Positions 27,648-37,222 are shown, counted from the first letter of the stretch. The stretch: DNA of 64,000 nt from UBA4720 sp038227135 (GCA_038227135.1 JBBRQC010000011.1:1-64000), one strand, 5' to 3'. The notes: generated from the letters alone by a model not told the origin. A program made the numbers and translations.

Positions 27648-30600
27648 TCAAGGATCGTTGGGATCGCCGCCGCCGTCATCGTCCTGGTCGGGCCCGAAAT
27701 CGACGTTGAGAATCTCGCCGACGCGTTCGACGTGCACCACTTGCCGCATGCTCTGGCCGCCCGCGTTGATGGTGACCATGTAATCGCACGCGTCCACCAG
27801 ATTCCCGAGTCGGCCGCCGCCGAAGAAGCCGCCGCCCACGCCACCTCCTTCTCCGCCTCCGCCGCCTCCACCAGCCGCCGGGGCTTCAGCAGGTCGCAGG
27901 TTTATTTCTCCAGGCGCTCCGCCACCCCCCTGTCCGCGCCGGCCTCCGCCCGCGGGACCGCCACGCGCCGCACCTCCGGTTGTGTCGGCTTCGCGCGCGG
28001 CGCGCAATGAATCGTCTCGCTGCCGTCTCACCCGGGCGGCAATGATGCTGTCGCGCAGGCCCGCCGGCCCCAGCGGCTTGGGCCGACCACGCAGATCCCA
28101 ATAGGCGCGGTGAAGTCCGACCCCCGCCGGACCGTTGAAAGTACGGACGGTATCGCCCCGAATGTTGGTAACGACGATTCGCGCCGTATCGCGTGGGGTG
28201 CCCGACGTCACGCGATAAACCAGCTCGGCGCCGTACGCAGGGTTCGGGGCGAGAAAGTATTTGTTGCCCGTGAAGTTCTGCGTGTTGGCCTGGGAATACT
28301 GGTACGCCGTTTTCGGAGTGAAGAACGTGGTGCCCCGCGCCATGAGCCCATTGTTCATCTGCTCGAGTGGCGACACATCCACAATCCAGATCGAGCGACC
28401 GTGAGTAGCCGCGATCAACTCCCGGTCGCGGGGATGAATCTCCAGATCGTGCACGGGAACCGTCGGCAATCCTGTCATGAACCGCTGCCAGCTCCCCGCG
28501 CGATCCGTGGAGACGTACGCGCCAACGTCACTTCCCAAAAAAAGGAGATCGCGGTTCGCGGGATCCTCGCGAATGACATGCACGAAGTCGGCACCGTCCG
28601 CCGGGAGATTATTGATGATCGGTCGGAATGTCTTGCCGAAGTCGTTCGACACGTAGACGTACGGCCGGAAGTCGTTCTCACGGTGATTGTCGAACGTGAC
28701 GTAAACCGTCGCGGTGTCGAAGTGCGAAGGCTCGACCCGGCTTACCCAGGTCTTCTTGGGCACGCCGGCGAACCGGGTGGTGATGTCCGTCCACTGTCCG
28801 CCGTCGTTGGTAGTCAGCCACACATTGCCATCATCCGTTCCGACCCAGAGAATACCTGGTCTGATCGGCGATTCCGCCGCAGTCGAAATCGTGCCGTGCG
28901 TCTCCGCGCCCGAATTGTCACGCGTTATTCCGCCGGTGGTCCGTGTGCTCATGATGATACGCGTCGAATCCCTGGTCGAGAGATCGGGAGAGATCGGATA
29001 GAAGTGGTCGCCGCGATCGGTCGACTTGAGCAGTCGATTCGCCCCCATGTACACGGTCGTTGCCGAGTGCGGAGAAAGAAAAAACGGGGTCGACCAGTTG
29101 AACCTGCGCCCGCGCGCCGAATCAGCCGCGGCTCGCGCCCGAATCTGCGCCAGTGTGCGGGTGATTTCGGGCGTTGCGGGGCGAGTGGTGTCGCCGCGCG
29201 CGACGATCACCGAATCCTCGAAGATGCTCGTTCTGTCGCGCCCGCCGCCGCGCATGATCACTGCGCGGGTGTTCTGGGCGATGTTGAGTCTGCACGCGTT
29301 GCCGCCCTGCGATTCGCTGTAGACGATGTTCGGGTCTTCCGGATCGATCGCGCTGTAAAATCCGTCGCCGCCGCCGACGTTGTACCAGTCACTGTTGGAG
29401 ATTCCGGCGCGATTCCTGGCGCGCGAGGGTCCGCACCACGAGCCATTGTCCTGCAACCCTCCGCACACCTTGTACGGCTTTTCCATGTTGTAGCTGACGT
29501 GATAGAACTGGCCGATCGGGAACGTGTTGATGAAGTCGTACGTGCCCCCGCGATCGTAAGTCACCGCTATGCCGCCGTCATCGCCCAGGATGTAATGCTC
29601 CGGGTCAGCGGGGTCGATCCACATCGCATGCCAATCGGTATGTACCCCCAGCGCTCCACGCCTGACCGTCTTCCCGCCGTCGTCCGATGTGCGGAATACC
29701 GAGGACATCCAGTAGATGCGATCAGGATTGCGTGGATCCACGCGAATCTGCGAGTAGTAGAACGGCCGGGCATCGCCAAGCCCTCCCCCACCCTGAGCGG
29801 GAGGCTCGTTACGATAAGTGAGCGCCCATGTTGAGCCTCCATCAGAGGAGCGATAGATGCCGCTGTTCGTCTTCTGTCGTTTGCTCGTGTCTGCTTTCTC
29901 GCCCCTAGCCAATGGGTGCGGCAGCGTATCCGCTTCGACCCAGGTGTAGATGACTTGCGGATCCGAAGCGGAAAGCGCGATGCCGATTCGCCCTTTCACG
30001 GTCCCGGGAAAACCACCGCCGCGTATTTCGCGCCAGGTTGCGCCGGCGTCGGTGGTCTTCCACAGCCCGCTTCCGGGACCACCACTCTTGAGGAAATACG
30101 GACCGCGCGCGCGCTCCCAGCTGGATCCGTAAAGCGTATTGTGATCTTTGGAGTCCATTGCCAGATCGACGAATCCCGCCTTATCGCTCACAAACTTCAC
30201 CAGCTGCCAGCTGGTGCCGCCGTCGGTGGACTTGTAAACGCCGCGCTCGGGATTTGAGTTCCAGGCGTGACCCAGCGCCGCGACGTACACGATGTTGGGG
30301 TCAGCCGGATCGACGATGATCCGACCTGTCTGTTGCGTCGCCTCGAGCCCGCTCAGCTTCCAGGTGCGGCCGGCATCGGTCGACTTGTAAACGCCGCCAC
30401 CCGGGGAGATGGAGTTGCGCGAATCTTCCTCCCCGGTCCCGGCGTAAATGATATTGGGGTTGGAAGGGGCGATCGCGATGTCGCCCATCGAGATCACTCG
30501 TTCCTTGTCGAATACCGGGAAGAACATCGTTCCGGCGTTGACGGTCTTCCAGATTCCTCCGGTCGCGGTGGCGACGTAGAAAACCTTGGGGTTGCCCGGC

Positions 30601-30767
30601 ACTGCTTCGATATCGGTTACGCGCCCCGACATGTTGGCCGGACCGATCGACCGCCAGCGGAAGCCCGCGAGCGTTGTGGAATCGAGTGGGGTTGTGAGCT
30701 GCGCGGGGAGAGAGCCGACGCAAAGGAGCGCGCCGGCGAGAGCAGAAACGACGTGATGGGCTCGCAT
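27648..30767 (-). CDS. Secreted sortilin/VPS10-like BNR-repeat protein
   Basis: I start at 30767, where the Met opens a signal peptide (RAHHVVSALAGALLCVGSLPA), not at the ORF limit 30887. About 1039 residues. Repeated Asp-box/BNR motifs (YKSTDAGRTWKL, YKSTDGGTSWQL, WKTTDAGATW, YRSSDGGSTWAL, STDRAGSWQRF) predict two beta-propellers like those of VPS10/sortilin and xyloglucanases. A low-complexity Gly-rich linker (about 955-1005) then leads to a short C-terminal block ending in DDDGGGDPNDP. Such large exoproteins are abundant in Gemmatimonadota and some are annotated as glycosyl hydrolases; no catalytic residues are evident. Likely outer-surface binding or sugar processing. Confidence 0.85.
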   Translation of the reverse strand: MRAHHVVSALAGALLCVGSLPAQLTTPLDSTTLAGFRWRSIGPANMSGRVTDIEAVPGNPKVFYVATATGGIWKTVNAGTMFFPVFDKERVISMGDIAIAPSNPNIIYAGTGEEDSRNSISPGGGVYKSTDAGRTWKLSGLEATQQTGRIIVDPADPNIVYVAALGHAWNSNPERGVYKSTDGGTSWQLVKFVSDKAGFVDLAMDSKDHNTLYGSSWERARGPYFLKSGGPGSGLWKTTDAGATWREIRGGGFPGTVKGRIGIALSASDPQVIYTWVEADTLPHPLARGEKADTSKRQKTNSGIYRSSDGGSTWALTYRNEPPAQGGGGLGDARPFYYSQIRVDPRNPDRIYWMSSVFRTSDDGGKTVRRGALGVHTDWHAMWIDPADPEHYILGDDGGIAVTYDRGGTYDFINTFPIGQFYHVSYNMEKPYKVCGGLQDNGSWCGPSRARNRAGISNSDWYNVGGGDGFYSAIDPEDPNIVYSESQGGNACRLNIAQNTRAVIMRGGGRDRTSIFEDSVIVARGDTTRPATPEITRTLAQIRARAAADSARGRRFNWSTPFFLSPHSATTVYMGANRLLKSTDRGDHFYPISPDLSTRDSTRIIMSTRTTGGITRDNSGAETHGTISTAAESPIRPGILWVGTDDGNVWLTTNDGGQWTDITTRFAGVPKKTWVSRVEPSHFDTATVYVTFDNHRENDFRPYVYVSNDFGKTFRPIINNLPADGADFVHVIREDPANRDLLFLGSDVGAYVSTDRAGSWQRFMTGLPTVPVHDLEIHPRDRELIAATHGRSIWIVDVSPLEQMNNGLMARGTTFFTPKTAYQYSQANTQNFTGNKYFLAPNPAYGAELVYRVTSGTPRDTARIVVTNIRGDTVRTFNGPAGVGLHRAYWDLRGRPKPLGPAGLRDSIIAARVRRQRDDSLRAAREADTTGGAARGGPAGGGRRGQGGGGAPGEINLRPAEAPAAGGGGGGGEGGGVGGGFFGGGRLGNLVDACDYMVTINAGGQSMRQVVHVERVGEILNVDFGPDQDDDGGGDPNDP

Positions 30768-30937
30768 TGGATTGGACGGAGGTTGAACAATCGATCCGGC
30801 GGACGGATCGCGAGGCGCGTGCGAAACTAAGGTAATACGTGACCAGGTTGAACGGTGTTGAGCACCTCGTCCCTGTGGAGCATACATTCAACTGGTGCCG
30901 CTGCCATGTCGTTTGATTCAGGGAATGAGGAATCGGA

Positions 30938-31369
30938 ATGATGATCTTGACTGTCAACACCACGCTTCAGGGACCCGCGACGCCTCCCGCGCCGCCCCGC
31001 ACGATCACGATTCGCGGCTCCGACGGCTCCCAGACGACGGTCGTTGGACTTCCCGCCGGCTTCAGCGCGAAAGACGTAATTCCTCCGCAGGCGGTGGACA
31101 TCTCAATTGCTTTTTTTCTGACCATGGCCTTCATCATCGTTGGGCTCCCCATCGCGCGTGCGATCGCAAGACGCATGGATCGTCGGGGGGCGGGCACGGC
31201 GCAGATTCCCGGCGAAGTCACGGCGCAGCTCACGCAGCTCAATCAGGCCGTCGATGCGATCGCGCTTGAGGTGGAGCGAATCTCGGAGGGCCAGCGATTT
31301 ACGACGCGGCTGCTCTCCGAGCAGAGGGACGCCACGCGACAGACGCTTCCTTCAGCGGGAGACCGCTAG
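30938..31369 (+). CDS. Small single-TM protein with C-terminal coiled coil, unknown
   Basis: 143 residues. A Pro/Thr-rich N-terminus is followed by one TM helix (about 55-76, ISIAFFLTMAFIIVGLPIA), a basic stop-transfer and a heptad-like helix (TAQLTQLNQAVDAIALEVERI). No named domain recognised. It is convergent with the CHASE3 kinase (15 bp between stops). Confidence 0.7.
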   Translation: MMILTVNTTLQGPATPPAPPRTITIRGSDGSQTTVVGLPAGFSAKDVIPPQAVDISIAFFLTMAFIIVGLPIARAIARRMDRRGAGTAQIPGEVTAQLTQLNQAVDAIALEVERISEGQRFTTRLLSEQRDATRQTLPSAGDR

Positions 31370-31384
31370 AGGCTGCACCGGCCT

Positions 31385-33787
31385 TCAGACATGTCTTAAG
31401 GGGAGCGTAAGCGTGAACACGCTGCCCTTTCCCAGCTCGCTCTCCACGCTGACGTCCCCCCCAACCAGGCGTGCCAGGGTGCGGCTCACGCTTAGCCCGA
31501 GACCCGTCCCGCCCACCTTTCGAGTAGAGCGTTGTTCCACCTGCCAGAACGGATCGAAAATCCTTTGCAGGTTTTCTCCCGCGATTCCAATCCCGGCGTC
31601 GGCCACCGACACCAGTACTTTCTCTCCGTCTGAGCGCGACTGAATCACGATCTTGCCTTCGTCGGAGAACTTGACGGCATTCGAGAGGAGGTTGAGCAGG
31701 ATCTGCCGGACCTTGCTGCCGTCGGTGAACAACCGCGCTTCGTCGCCCTCCGCGCGGATCGAGAGGCCCTTCGCTTCGGCAAGGGGCGCGATCATCGTGA
31801 CTCCCTCGTTTATGACAGATAGGAGGGATATCTCTTCGCGATCCACGACCTCCTTCCCGGCCTCTACCCGGCTGAAGGTCAGTACCTCGTCGATGAGGCC
31901 GAGCAGATGATCGGCGCTCGCGCGTATCCGGTTCAACTGGCCGAGCTGGGATTCGTTCAGTGATCCGTCGATCTCCTCTTTCAGCAATGACTGGTAACCG
32001 ATTATCGCGTTGAGGGGCGTCCGCAGCTCGTGGCTCATCGTGGCGAGAAACGCCGACTTCGCTTCGCTCGCCCCGAGCGCGCTTCGGTAGAGCTGAGCGT
32101 TGTCGATCGCCAGCGCAGCCCGCGTAGCAAGCTCCAGCGCGAGAGCCACGTCCTCATCGCCGTAACGGCGTCCCCTATCAGTGCTGACGAGGGTGAGGGC
32201 ACCAAGCGCCCGGCCGCGGGCAATCATCGGGACGACGAGGGCCGACTTGATCTTGAGTTCACGCAACAGAGCGAGATGATCTTCGTCCCGCGCCGACGCG
32301 ACGAGCACGTCGTCCGTGATCTCCCGGTAGACCTCGGGTTGGCCCGTCCTTATCACGTGCCCTGCGCCAGTCGGACCGGCGTAGTCAGGCGGGTATCGCT
32401 CGTTCAGCTCCTTCGCCCACTTTATCCTCTCCTCATCGACGTGCGCGACGACGACTTGTCTTATTTCCCCTTCGGAACCGACGAGATCTACGGCGCACCA
32501 GTCGGACATGTCACCGACAGCCAGCCGAGCGACGGCATCGAGGGTCCTCTCGTAGTCCAGCGTGGATTGAAGAACCCGGCTCGCCTCGCTGAGCAGCTTC
32601 GCCCCTTGTTCCTCGCGCTTTCTCCGGGTGACGTCCCGGGTGAAGGTCATCACCGACGCCTCTACCGGCACGACTGTGTTCTCGAGCCACGCGTCCAGCT
32701 CCGGAAGGTATTCCTCGTATTGGATGACGCGATGCTCTGTCCTGGCGCGGGCCGTCTCTGACTCGAATCTCGTGCCCTTTATTTGTGGAACGGTCTCCCA
32801 CAGCACTTTCCCCATCACGCTTTCCGCATCGATGCCCAGTGCCGCCAGAGCTCGCTTGGCCGGCGCATTGACGTACGTCCACCGCCATTCGGCATCGAAC
32901 ACGCTGGCCGCGTCGGGGAGGTTCTCGAGCACTTGCTCGAGCTGCACGCGCGCGTGTTCGGCGGCGTCCCGCGATTCTTCGGCGGCCTGCGTGCTTCGGC
33001 TAAGCGCGTCATTGGTCGAGCGAAGGTCCTCCCCGGTGGCCTCGAGCTCGGCGGCCTGCGATTCCATCTCGACCGCTTGCATCTCCAGCTCCTCTGACTG
33101 GCGCTCGAGATCCACGTTCACGCGTCGAAGATCCAGGATTGCCTTGTTCTGGTCGTCGAGTGCCCGCGAGATGGCCACGTTGATGAGCGCGCTCAGAAGC
33201 AGCGCGACGAGCGTGGCAATGATTATCAGGATCGTGGCAGTGGTGACCCCGCGCTGTTCCGCGGTACGGCGCTCTGCCAGGAGGGATTTTTCCTGCCCCT
33301 GCAACGTGGCCACCGCGGCTCGAAGCTGATCCATCTTTTCCTTGCCACGCAGGTGCGAGACGGAATCCATCGCCGTCTTGAGCCGCCCGGCTCGTCTCTG
33401 GACGATGGAAGAATCCAGCAGGGTGAATCGTTGGTCGACTAGCTTCCCAATCGTATTCAACCTGCTCGTCTGCGCGAGATCACCGCGTAGCAGCTGTCCC
33501 AGCGCCGTGAGCAAGCCCGCTATGTCACTTCGCGCCCCCGTGTATGGCTCGAGAAACATCTCCTCGCCGGTAAGAAGGTAGGCGCGTTGGCCAGTTTCTG
33601 CGTCGATGGCGCGGGTGAGCAGAGACCCGGACAGCTCGAGCGCCTCATGGCTTCGCTCGACTTCGCGCACATCGGCGACGACGAGGCGTGAGCGCTCGTA
33701 GGTCAGAGCGCCGACCAGGGCTACCAGTACTACCGGAACGAGCGCGAGAAGGCGCCGCTGCGCCGCACCGGGAAGACTAAGACGCAC
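31385..33787 (-). CDS. CHASE3-PAS-GAF hybrid-sensor histidine kinase
   Basis: 800 residues. TM1 (about 12-30), extracytoplasmic CHASE3 domain (35-175; AIDAETGQRAYLLTGEE is typical), TM2 (183-205), a long coiled coil (215-285), PAS (285-392), GAF (405-565), HisKA with H586 (LATMSHELRTPLNAIIGYQSLL) and HATPase with NLLSNAVKFSDEG and GTGLGLSVSRTL. It combines an external signal with cytoplasmic PAS and GAF inputs. There is no receiver domain; the nearest regulator gene is 35628, on the other strand and not obviously linked. Confidence 0.9.
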   Translation of the reverse strand: MRLSLPGAAQRRLLALVPVVLVALVGALTYERSRLVVADVREVERSHEALELSGSLLTRAIDAETGQRAYLLTGEEMFLEPYTGARSDIAGLLTALGQLLRGDLAQTSRLNTIGKLVDQRFTLLDSSIVQRRAGRLKTAMDSVSHLRGKEKMDQLRAAVATLQGQEKSLLAERRTAEQRGVTTATILIIIATLVALLLSALINVAISRALDDQNKAILDLRRVNVDLERQSEELEMQAVEMESQAAELEATGEDLRSTNDALSRSTQAAEESRDAAEHARVQLEQVLENLPDAASVFDAEWRWTYVNAPAKRALAALGIDAESVMGKVLWETVPQIKGTRFESETARARTEHRVIQYEEYLPELDAWLENTVVPVEASVMTFTRDVTRRKREEQGAKLLSEASRVLQSTLDYERTLDAVARLAVGDMSDWCAVDLVGSEGEIRQVVVAHVDEERIKWAKELNERYPPDYAGPTGAGHVIRTGQPEVYREITDDVLVASARDEDHLALLRELKIKSALVVPMIARGRALGALTLVSTDRGRRYGDEDVALALELATRAALAIDNAQLYRSALGASEAKSAFLATMSHELRTPLNAIIGYQSLLKEEIDGSLNESQLGQLNRIRASADHLLGLIDEVLTFSRVEAGKEVVDREEISLLSVINEGVTMIAPLAEAKGLSIRAEGDEARLFTDGSKVRQILLNLLSNAVKFSDEGKIVIQSRSDGEKVLVSVADAGIGIAGENLQRIFDPFWQVEQRSTRKVGGTGLGLSVSRTLARLVGGDVSVESELGKGSVFTLTLPLRHV

Positions 33788-33915
33788 GCCGAGCTCTCCC
33801 TGGGTGTGGTGACACGCGATGTCGGACCGATCGATCCATCGCGTGTCATTGGCGACTTTCGGGCCAGCGCACCCGTTCCGATGTTGGAAGGCCTTTTTCT
33901 TGCCCTATCGCGCGC

Positions 33916-34153
33916 GTGCTCTTGTCACTCGTCTCGCAACGTTCCGCGCGCGCTCGCTTGACGCTGCTTGTTGTGCTAGCGGCCTGCGCAACCCAGACAC
34001 GCATCGGTAGTCAATTCGCTCGGAGCAACGCACGCGACAGTCAAAGTCATCGGAGCAGCGGTCGGCGCCAGCGACGCCGACAGGAAGGGACAGGCGATCG
34101 CCATCTGGATGCCCAGCGACACCGCGCGAGTTCGCGAAGCGTGCGGGAAGTGA
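33916..34153 (+). pseudogene. Frameshifted small lipoprotein gene
   Basis: A GTG/TTG-type start near 33916 leads into a lipoprotein signal (RLTLLVVLAACATQTR). Shortly after the Cys, coding character moves to the next frame (VVNSLGATHATVKVIGAAVG, then ATARVREACGK-like residues, stop at 34151-34153). That second frame has a TAG at 33977, so it cannot start upstream by itself. One indel near 33985-34005 would join the two into an approximately 75-residue lipoprotein. The alternative is that only the first frame is used. Confidence 0.4.
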
Positions 34154-34208
34154 GGAAGTCGAGGGCGGCTGCATAGCGAATCTGCGCTTCGCTCTCTGGG
34201 CGGCAGTC

Positions 34209-34817
34209 TTGTTGGCATCTTCATCGCTTGCCGGGTGCAAGGACAGCGCGTGGACCCCGATGGGTAGCGCGGAGCTGGTTCTCTCGGAGATCAAGCTTGG
34301 TGGCGTCGCCAGCGTAGCGAAGAGAGTCGACGCCGACGAGTCGTTTGGCCGATCCGTGATGAACGGCATCGCGACCGGCGACAGTCTGTGGCTCGAAGTG
34401 GCTTCCCAATTCCGTCCAGGCTCTGCTGCGGCGGAGGCGAGTCTCGCCATGGCGCTGGCATCGGCGCTACCCCGGTCGCCGGCCAGAGTCCTTGGCCTCC
34501 TCGGAGCCAACTATCCGATCGAATCGGTTTGTGGCATTCCCTTTTTCCACGTCGATTCGGCTTTCGTGGCGACTTACCACGACAATGCGATGGCCGCTCT
34601 CGGGCAAGTGCGAGACAGTCTGCTAGCGCGAAATCGAGATGCCTGCCGAGCGGCGCTCGATACAGCGCGGAAAGAGAAGCTTGCCCGAATCAGCCCGGCG
34701 TACGTCGTCAAGAACAACCCGGCGGCTCCTGCTCCGTGTCCGAAGAAGAAGCCTGCAAAGCAGGCTCAGCCCCAAGCTCAGCCGGTGACCCCGCGCGACA
34801 CTAGCTCGTCCGCATGA
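34209..34817 (+). CDS. Lipoprotein of unknown function with Pro/Lys/Gln tail
   Basis: The frame is about 200 residues with lipobox LASSSLAGCKD. The TTG at 34209 leaves no positive N-region, whereas in-frame codons upstream (from CTG at 34182: LRFALWAAVLLASSSLAGC) complete a signal peptide. The real start is therefore probably upstream and non-ATG. The middle is helical with several Cys (ESVCGIPFF, RDACRAAL, PCPKKK). The tail is low-complexity (KKKPAKQAQPQAQP). No family recognised. A possibly decayed lipoprotein gene lies just upstream. Confidence 0.6.
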   Translation: MLASSSLAGCKDSAWTPMGSAELVLSEIKLGGVASVAKRVDADESFGRSVMNGIATGDSLWLEVASQFRPGSAAAEASLAMALASALPRSPARVLGLLGANYPIESVCGIPFFHVDSAFVATYHDNAMAALGQVRDSLLARNRDACRAALDTARKEKLARISPAYVVKNNPAAPAPCPKKKPAKQAQPQAQPVTPRDTSSSA

Positions 34818-34932
34818 CGCATCGAGGGAGCCAATGGGATTCCCCCTGGCTCCACGTCATCATGGAACCAGCGTCTGAACGACGGCCGATCTACGGCCCA
34901 GACCGGATGCGTCCACAAACCAGGAGTTGCTT

Positions 34933-35472
34933 TTGAAACGTACTTTTTTTGCAGCAGCCCTAGCTGGAATCGCGCTGATTTCGTTCGAGGCGGGGGCGCA
35001 GATCGCTCCCAAGCCGGTGCAATTCGGTGTCGCGCTCGGCGCCGCTCTTCCCCTCAGCGACCTGAAGACCGATTTCAATACAGGCTTCAACGGCACTGCG
35101 ATCCTCGCCTTCCAGCCGAGCCTTATTCCGCTTGGCGTGCGAATCGACGGGGCTTATAACCAGTTCGGTGCCAAGGGTGGTGGAGCAAACGCGCATTTTA
35201 CCAGCGTCACCGGAAACCTCGTGTACAAGATGCCGTCGACCAGCTTTTCGCCTTACCTCATCGGCGGCGCCGGCTGGTACCAGGTTGCGGTCTCCGCGAC
35301 TGGTTTTGGCACTCTGTCCGATAACCATTTCGGATGGAACGTCGGGGGTGGCATTTCGATGCCATTGAGCGGATTTGAGACATTCGTCGAAGCCCGCTAC
35401 AACCAGGTGCAAATGGGCAACGGCAGCCCAAATTTGAAGTTCATTCCGATCACCTTCGGAGTGATGTTCTAG
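34933..35472 (+). CDS. Small outer membrane beta-barrel protein (paralogue 1)
   Basis: The TTG at 34933 is chosen because AGGAG lies 6 nt upstream and the sequence then reads LKRTFFAAALAGIALISFEAGAQ, a clear signal peptide. The mature protein, about 155 residues, alternates as an 8-strand OmpA/OmpX-like barrel (FGVALGAALPLSDLKT, LIPLGVRIDGAYNQF, SFSPYLIGGAGWY, FVEARYNQV) and ends in Phe (FGVMF), the usual BAM signal. A strong terminator follows, so it is a single-gene unit. It has a clear paralogue at 37223. Confidence 0.82.
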   Translation: MKRTFFAAALAGIALISFEAGAQIAPKPVQFGVALGAALPLSDLKTDFNTGFNGTAILAFQPSLIPLGVRIDGAYNQFGAKGGGANAHFTSVTGNLVYKMPSTSFSPYLIGGAGWYQVAVSATGFGTLSDNHFGWNVGGGISMPLSGFETFVEARYNQVQMGNGSPNLKFIPITFGVMF

Positions 35473-35493
35473 CCCCCGCTCCAAGTCCCAAAG

Positions 35494-35535
35494 AGAGCGG
35501 GAGAGCGCATTGGCTCTCTCCCGCTCTTTTTTTTT
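35494..35535 (+). terminator. Intrinsic terminator of beta-barrel gene
   Basis: 12-bp stem AGAGCGGGAGAG / CTCTCCCGCTCT, 10-nt loop, then T9. Confidence 0.92.
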
Positions 35536-35627
35536 GCTCTTCCGAGTCTGAACTCGTCCTTGAGACGTAGCAGGTAGCGACAACCCACCGCAGCATCGTC
35601 CCTCCCCGTGATGACATCAGTTATTCC

Positions 35628-36323
35628 ATGCGACTGCTCGTAGTCGACGACGACAGCGCGATCCTAAAGCTCATCGCCCGCGTGCTGCGGGACGAGTCGT
35701 ACGCGATCGATATCGCGTCGACCGGTGAGGAGGCGCGTATGCTGGCGCTCGTCAACGAGTACGACGGGATAATCCTCGATCTGCAGCTTGGCGACCGGCA
35801 TGGCTTCGAGATCCTTCAGGAGCTGCGGCGCAATGGGCGGCGAACTCCGGTGCTCCTTTACTCCGGACTCAGCGACACGGAGTCGATCGTGCGTGGGCTC
35901 GATGCGGGCGCGGACGACTATGTGGTGAAACCCGTGTCGAACGAAGAGCTGAGAGCGCGTGTGAGAACGCTCGTGCGGCGGGGCTCGGCCAACCGCGTGT
36001 CGGAGCAAGTGACCGCGGGCAACCTCACACTGAACCGTCTGACCAGGCGAGTTACATGCGGCAAGGTGGAGGTCGGACTTACCTCGATGGAGCTCAAGCT
36101 GCTCGAGCACCTGATGCTTCGCACCGGGGAGACTGTCTCGCGTAGCGAGTTGCACGACAGTGTGTGGGACATGCACTTCGATCCCAGCTCCAACGTCATC
36201 GACGCGCACGTCGCTCGGCTTCGCAAAAAGCTCGACAAGGCAGGGGCGTCCGCGGTAATCGCGACGAGACGCGGGATCGGCTTCGTGTTGGAGCCGGTAT
36301 CTGCCGTCGGAGCAATGACTTAG
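35628..36323 (+). CDS. OmpR-family response regulator (orphan)
   Basis: 231 residues. REC domain with acidic D7-D9, phospho-acceptor D51 (YDGIILDLQLGDRHGF) and KP motif (YVVKPVSNEEL). The winged helix ends in ATRRGIGFVLEPV. No kinase is coupled to it; the nearest is the CHASE3 kinase. Three 11-bp repeats resembling a Pho-box begin 26 bp beyond its stop, so it or a PhoB may control the following gene. Confidence 0.9.
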   Translation: MRLLVVDDDSAILKLIARVLRDESYAIDIASTGEEARMLALVNEYDGIILDLQLGDRHGFEILQELRRNGRRTPVLLYSGLSDTESIVRGLDAGADDYVVKPVSNEELRARVRTLVRRGSANRVSEQVTAGNLTLNRLTRRVTCGKVEVGLTSMELKLLEHLMLRTGETVSRSELHDSVWDMHFDPSSNVIDAHVARLRKKLDKAGASAVIATRRGIGFVLEPVSAVGAMT

Positions 36324-36348
36324 AGCCAACGACAGATTGTGATCAATG

Positions 36349-36381
36349 TGTCATAATCGCTTCATAAAGCCGTCACAGAGC
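36349..36381. promoter_or_regulatory. Three 11-bp direct repeats resembling a Pho-box
   Basis: TGTCATAATCG, CTTCATAAAGC and CGTCACAGAGC follow each other without spacing. PhoB sites are tandem 11-bp repeats beginning (C)TGTCAT/A, so OmpR/PhoB-type binding is likely. The block lies 75 bp upstream of the secreted-protein gene at 36456. Confidence 0.45.
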
Positions 36382-36455
36382 GGGGTACATATTGTGCCTC
36401 ACCCAAAAATCAGACTATCGCCGGCGACTGCGCGCGATAACTGGAGGCTCTGTAG

Positions 36456-36923
36456 ATGGTCAGGCTCCGCCGCTCATTGCTGGCAATTGTCCTTGGAAGC
36501 GCGATGGTTTCGCGCGTAGCCCCGGCCCAGCGTCCATCCTTCAGTAGCCTCACCCATACTGTCTTTGTTACCGTCCCCCCGCGTCTGAGAGTACAGGTCG
36601 GGGTGCTCCCCACCGCCGTTTCGCCCGTCAATGTTGGCCCTTCGACTCAGGCTCTCACGCTGAGCGTGAGCGCCACGCGGGCGTGGGCGCTCTCCATCGG
36701 TTCCAACCCGTCTTCGGATCTGAACTCGAAAGTGCGGTGGTCGCTCGAGCCGGGAGCAGGGTTCTCAAGGTTGACCACGTCGCACGTCAAGATCGCGTCA
36801 GGCGCACTGGCGGCCGACTCCAAAACTGCGACCGTGTTCTTTCGGAGTCTACTCGACACGGCTTCGTTTAATCACCGGGATCAGAGCAGCCCGCCGATAG
36901 TGCTCACGATCACGGCTCCCTAA
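36456..36923 (+). CDS. Secreted protein of unknown function
   Basis: 155 residues. Signal peptide RRSLLAIVLGSAMVSRVAPAQ, then an all-beta, Ser/Thr/Val-rich mature part (TVFVTVPPRLRVQVGVL, LTLSVSATRAWALSI, IVLTITAP). It looks like a single Ig- or fimbrial-type beta-sandwich, but I recognise no family. The 11-bp repeats upstream suggest regulation by an OmpR-class regulator, possibly the one encoded just before it. Confidence 0.68.
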   Translation: MVRLRRSLLAIVLGSAMVSRVAPAQRPSFSSLTHTVFVTVPPRLRVQVGVLPTAVSPVNVGPSTQALTLSVSATRAWALSIGSNPSSDLNSKVRWSLEPGAGFSRLTTSHVKIASGALAADSKTATVFFRSLLDTASFNHRDQSSPPIVLTITAP

Positions 36924-37222
36924 CGCACCGAAGAGGAGACGCCGCCCGCTCAAGGGGTGGCTCGGAGGCAGCGTTCTAACGATTGCGTCGGCCCGATATC
37001 ACAAACTCGCGCGGTCCGGGAACGCGGCCAAAGTCGCTGCCCGCACAGACGTTACGGCGTTGGCCGCCGGTTCGTCCATTTGACGGCGAGGGCTGTCCGC
37101 GCCTCTCTGCCGCAGCGTTAACCCGCTGAGGCACGGCGCTAAGACCTTCGCGTAAACCGAATCGCGCCCAACGAGACCGCTTCCGGCTCGAACGCGGGTG
37201 CACTCTCGAACAAGGAGAAGCT
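36924..37222. other. Intergenic, upstream of paralogue 2
   Basis: About 300 bp; GC-rich. Apart from AAGGAGAAGC at its end (ribosome site for the TTG at 37223), I see no convincing hairpin, ORF or repeat. Confidence 0.4.

Noticed and set aside
28110..29834. 574-codon plus-strand frame opposite the VPS10 protein
   Set aside because: Antisense frame created by high GC; no signal, domain or ribosome site.
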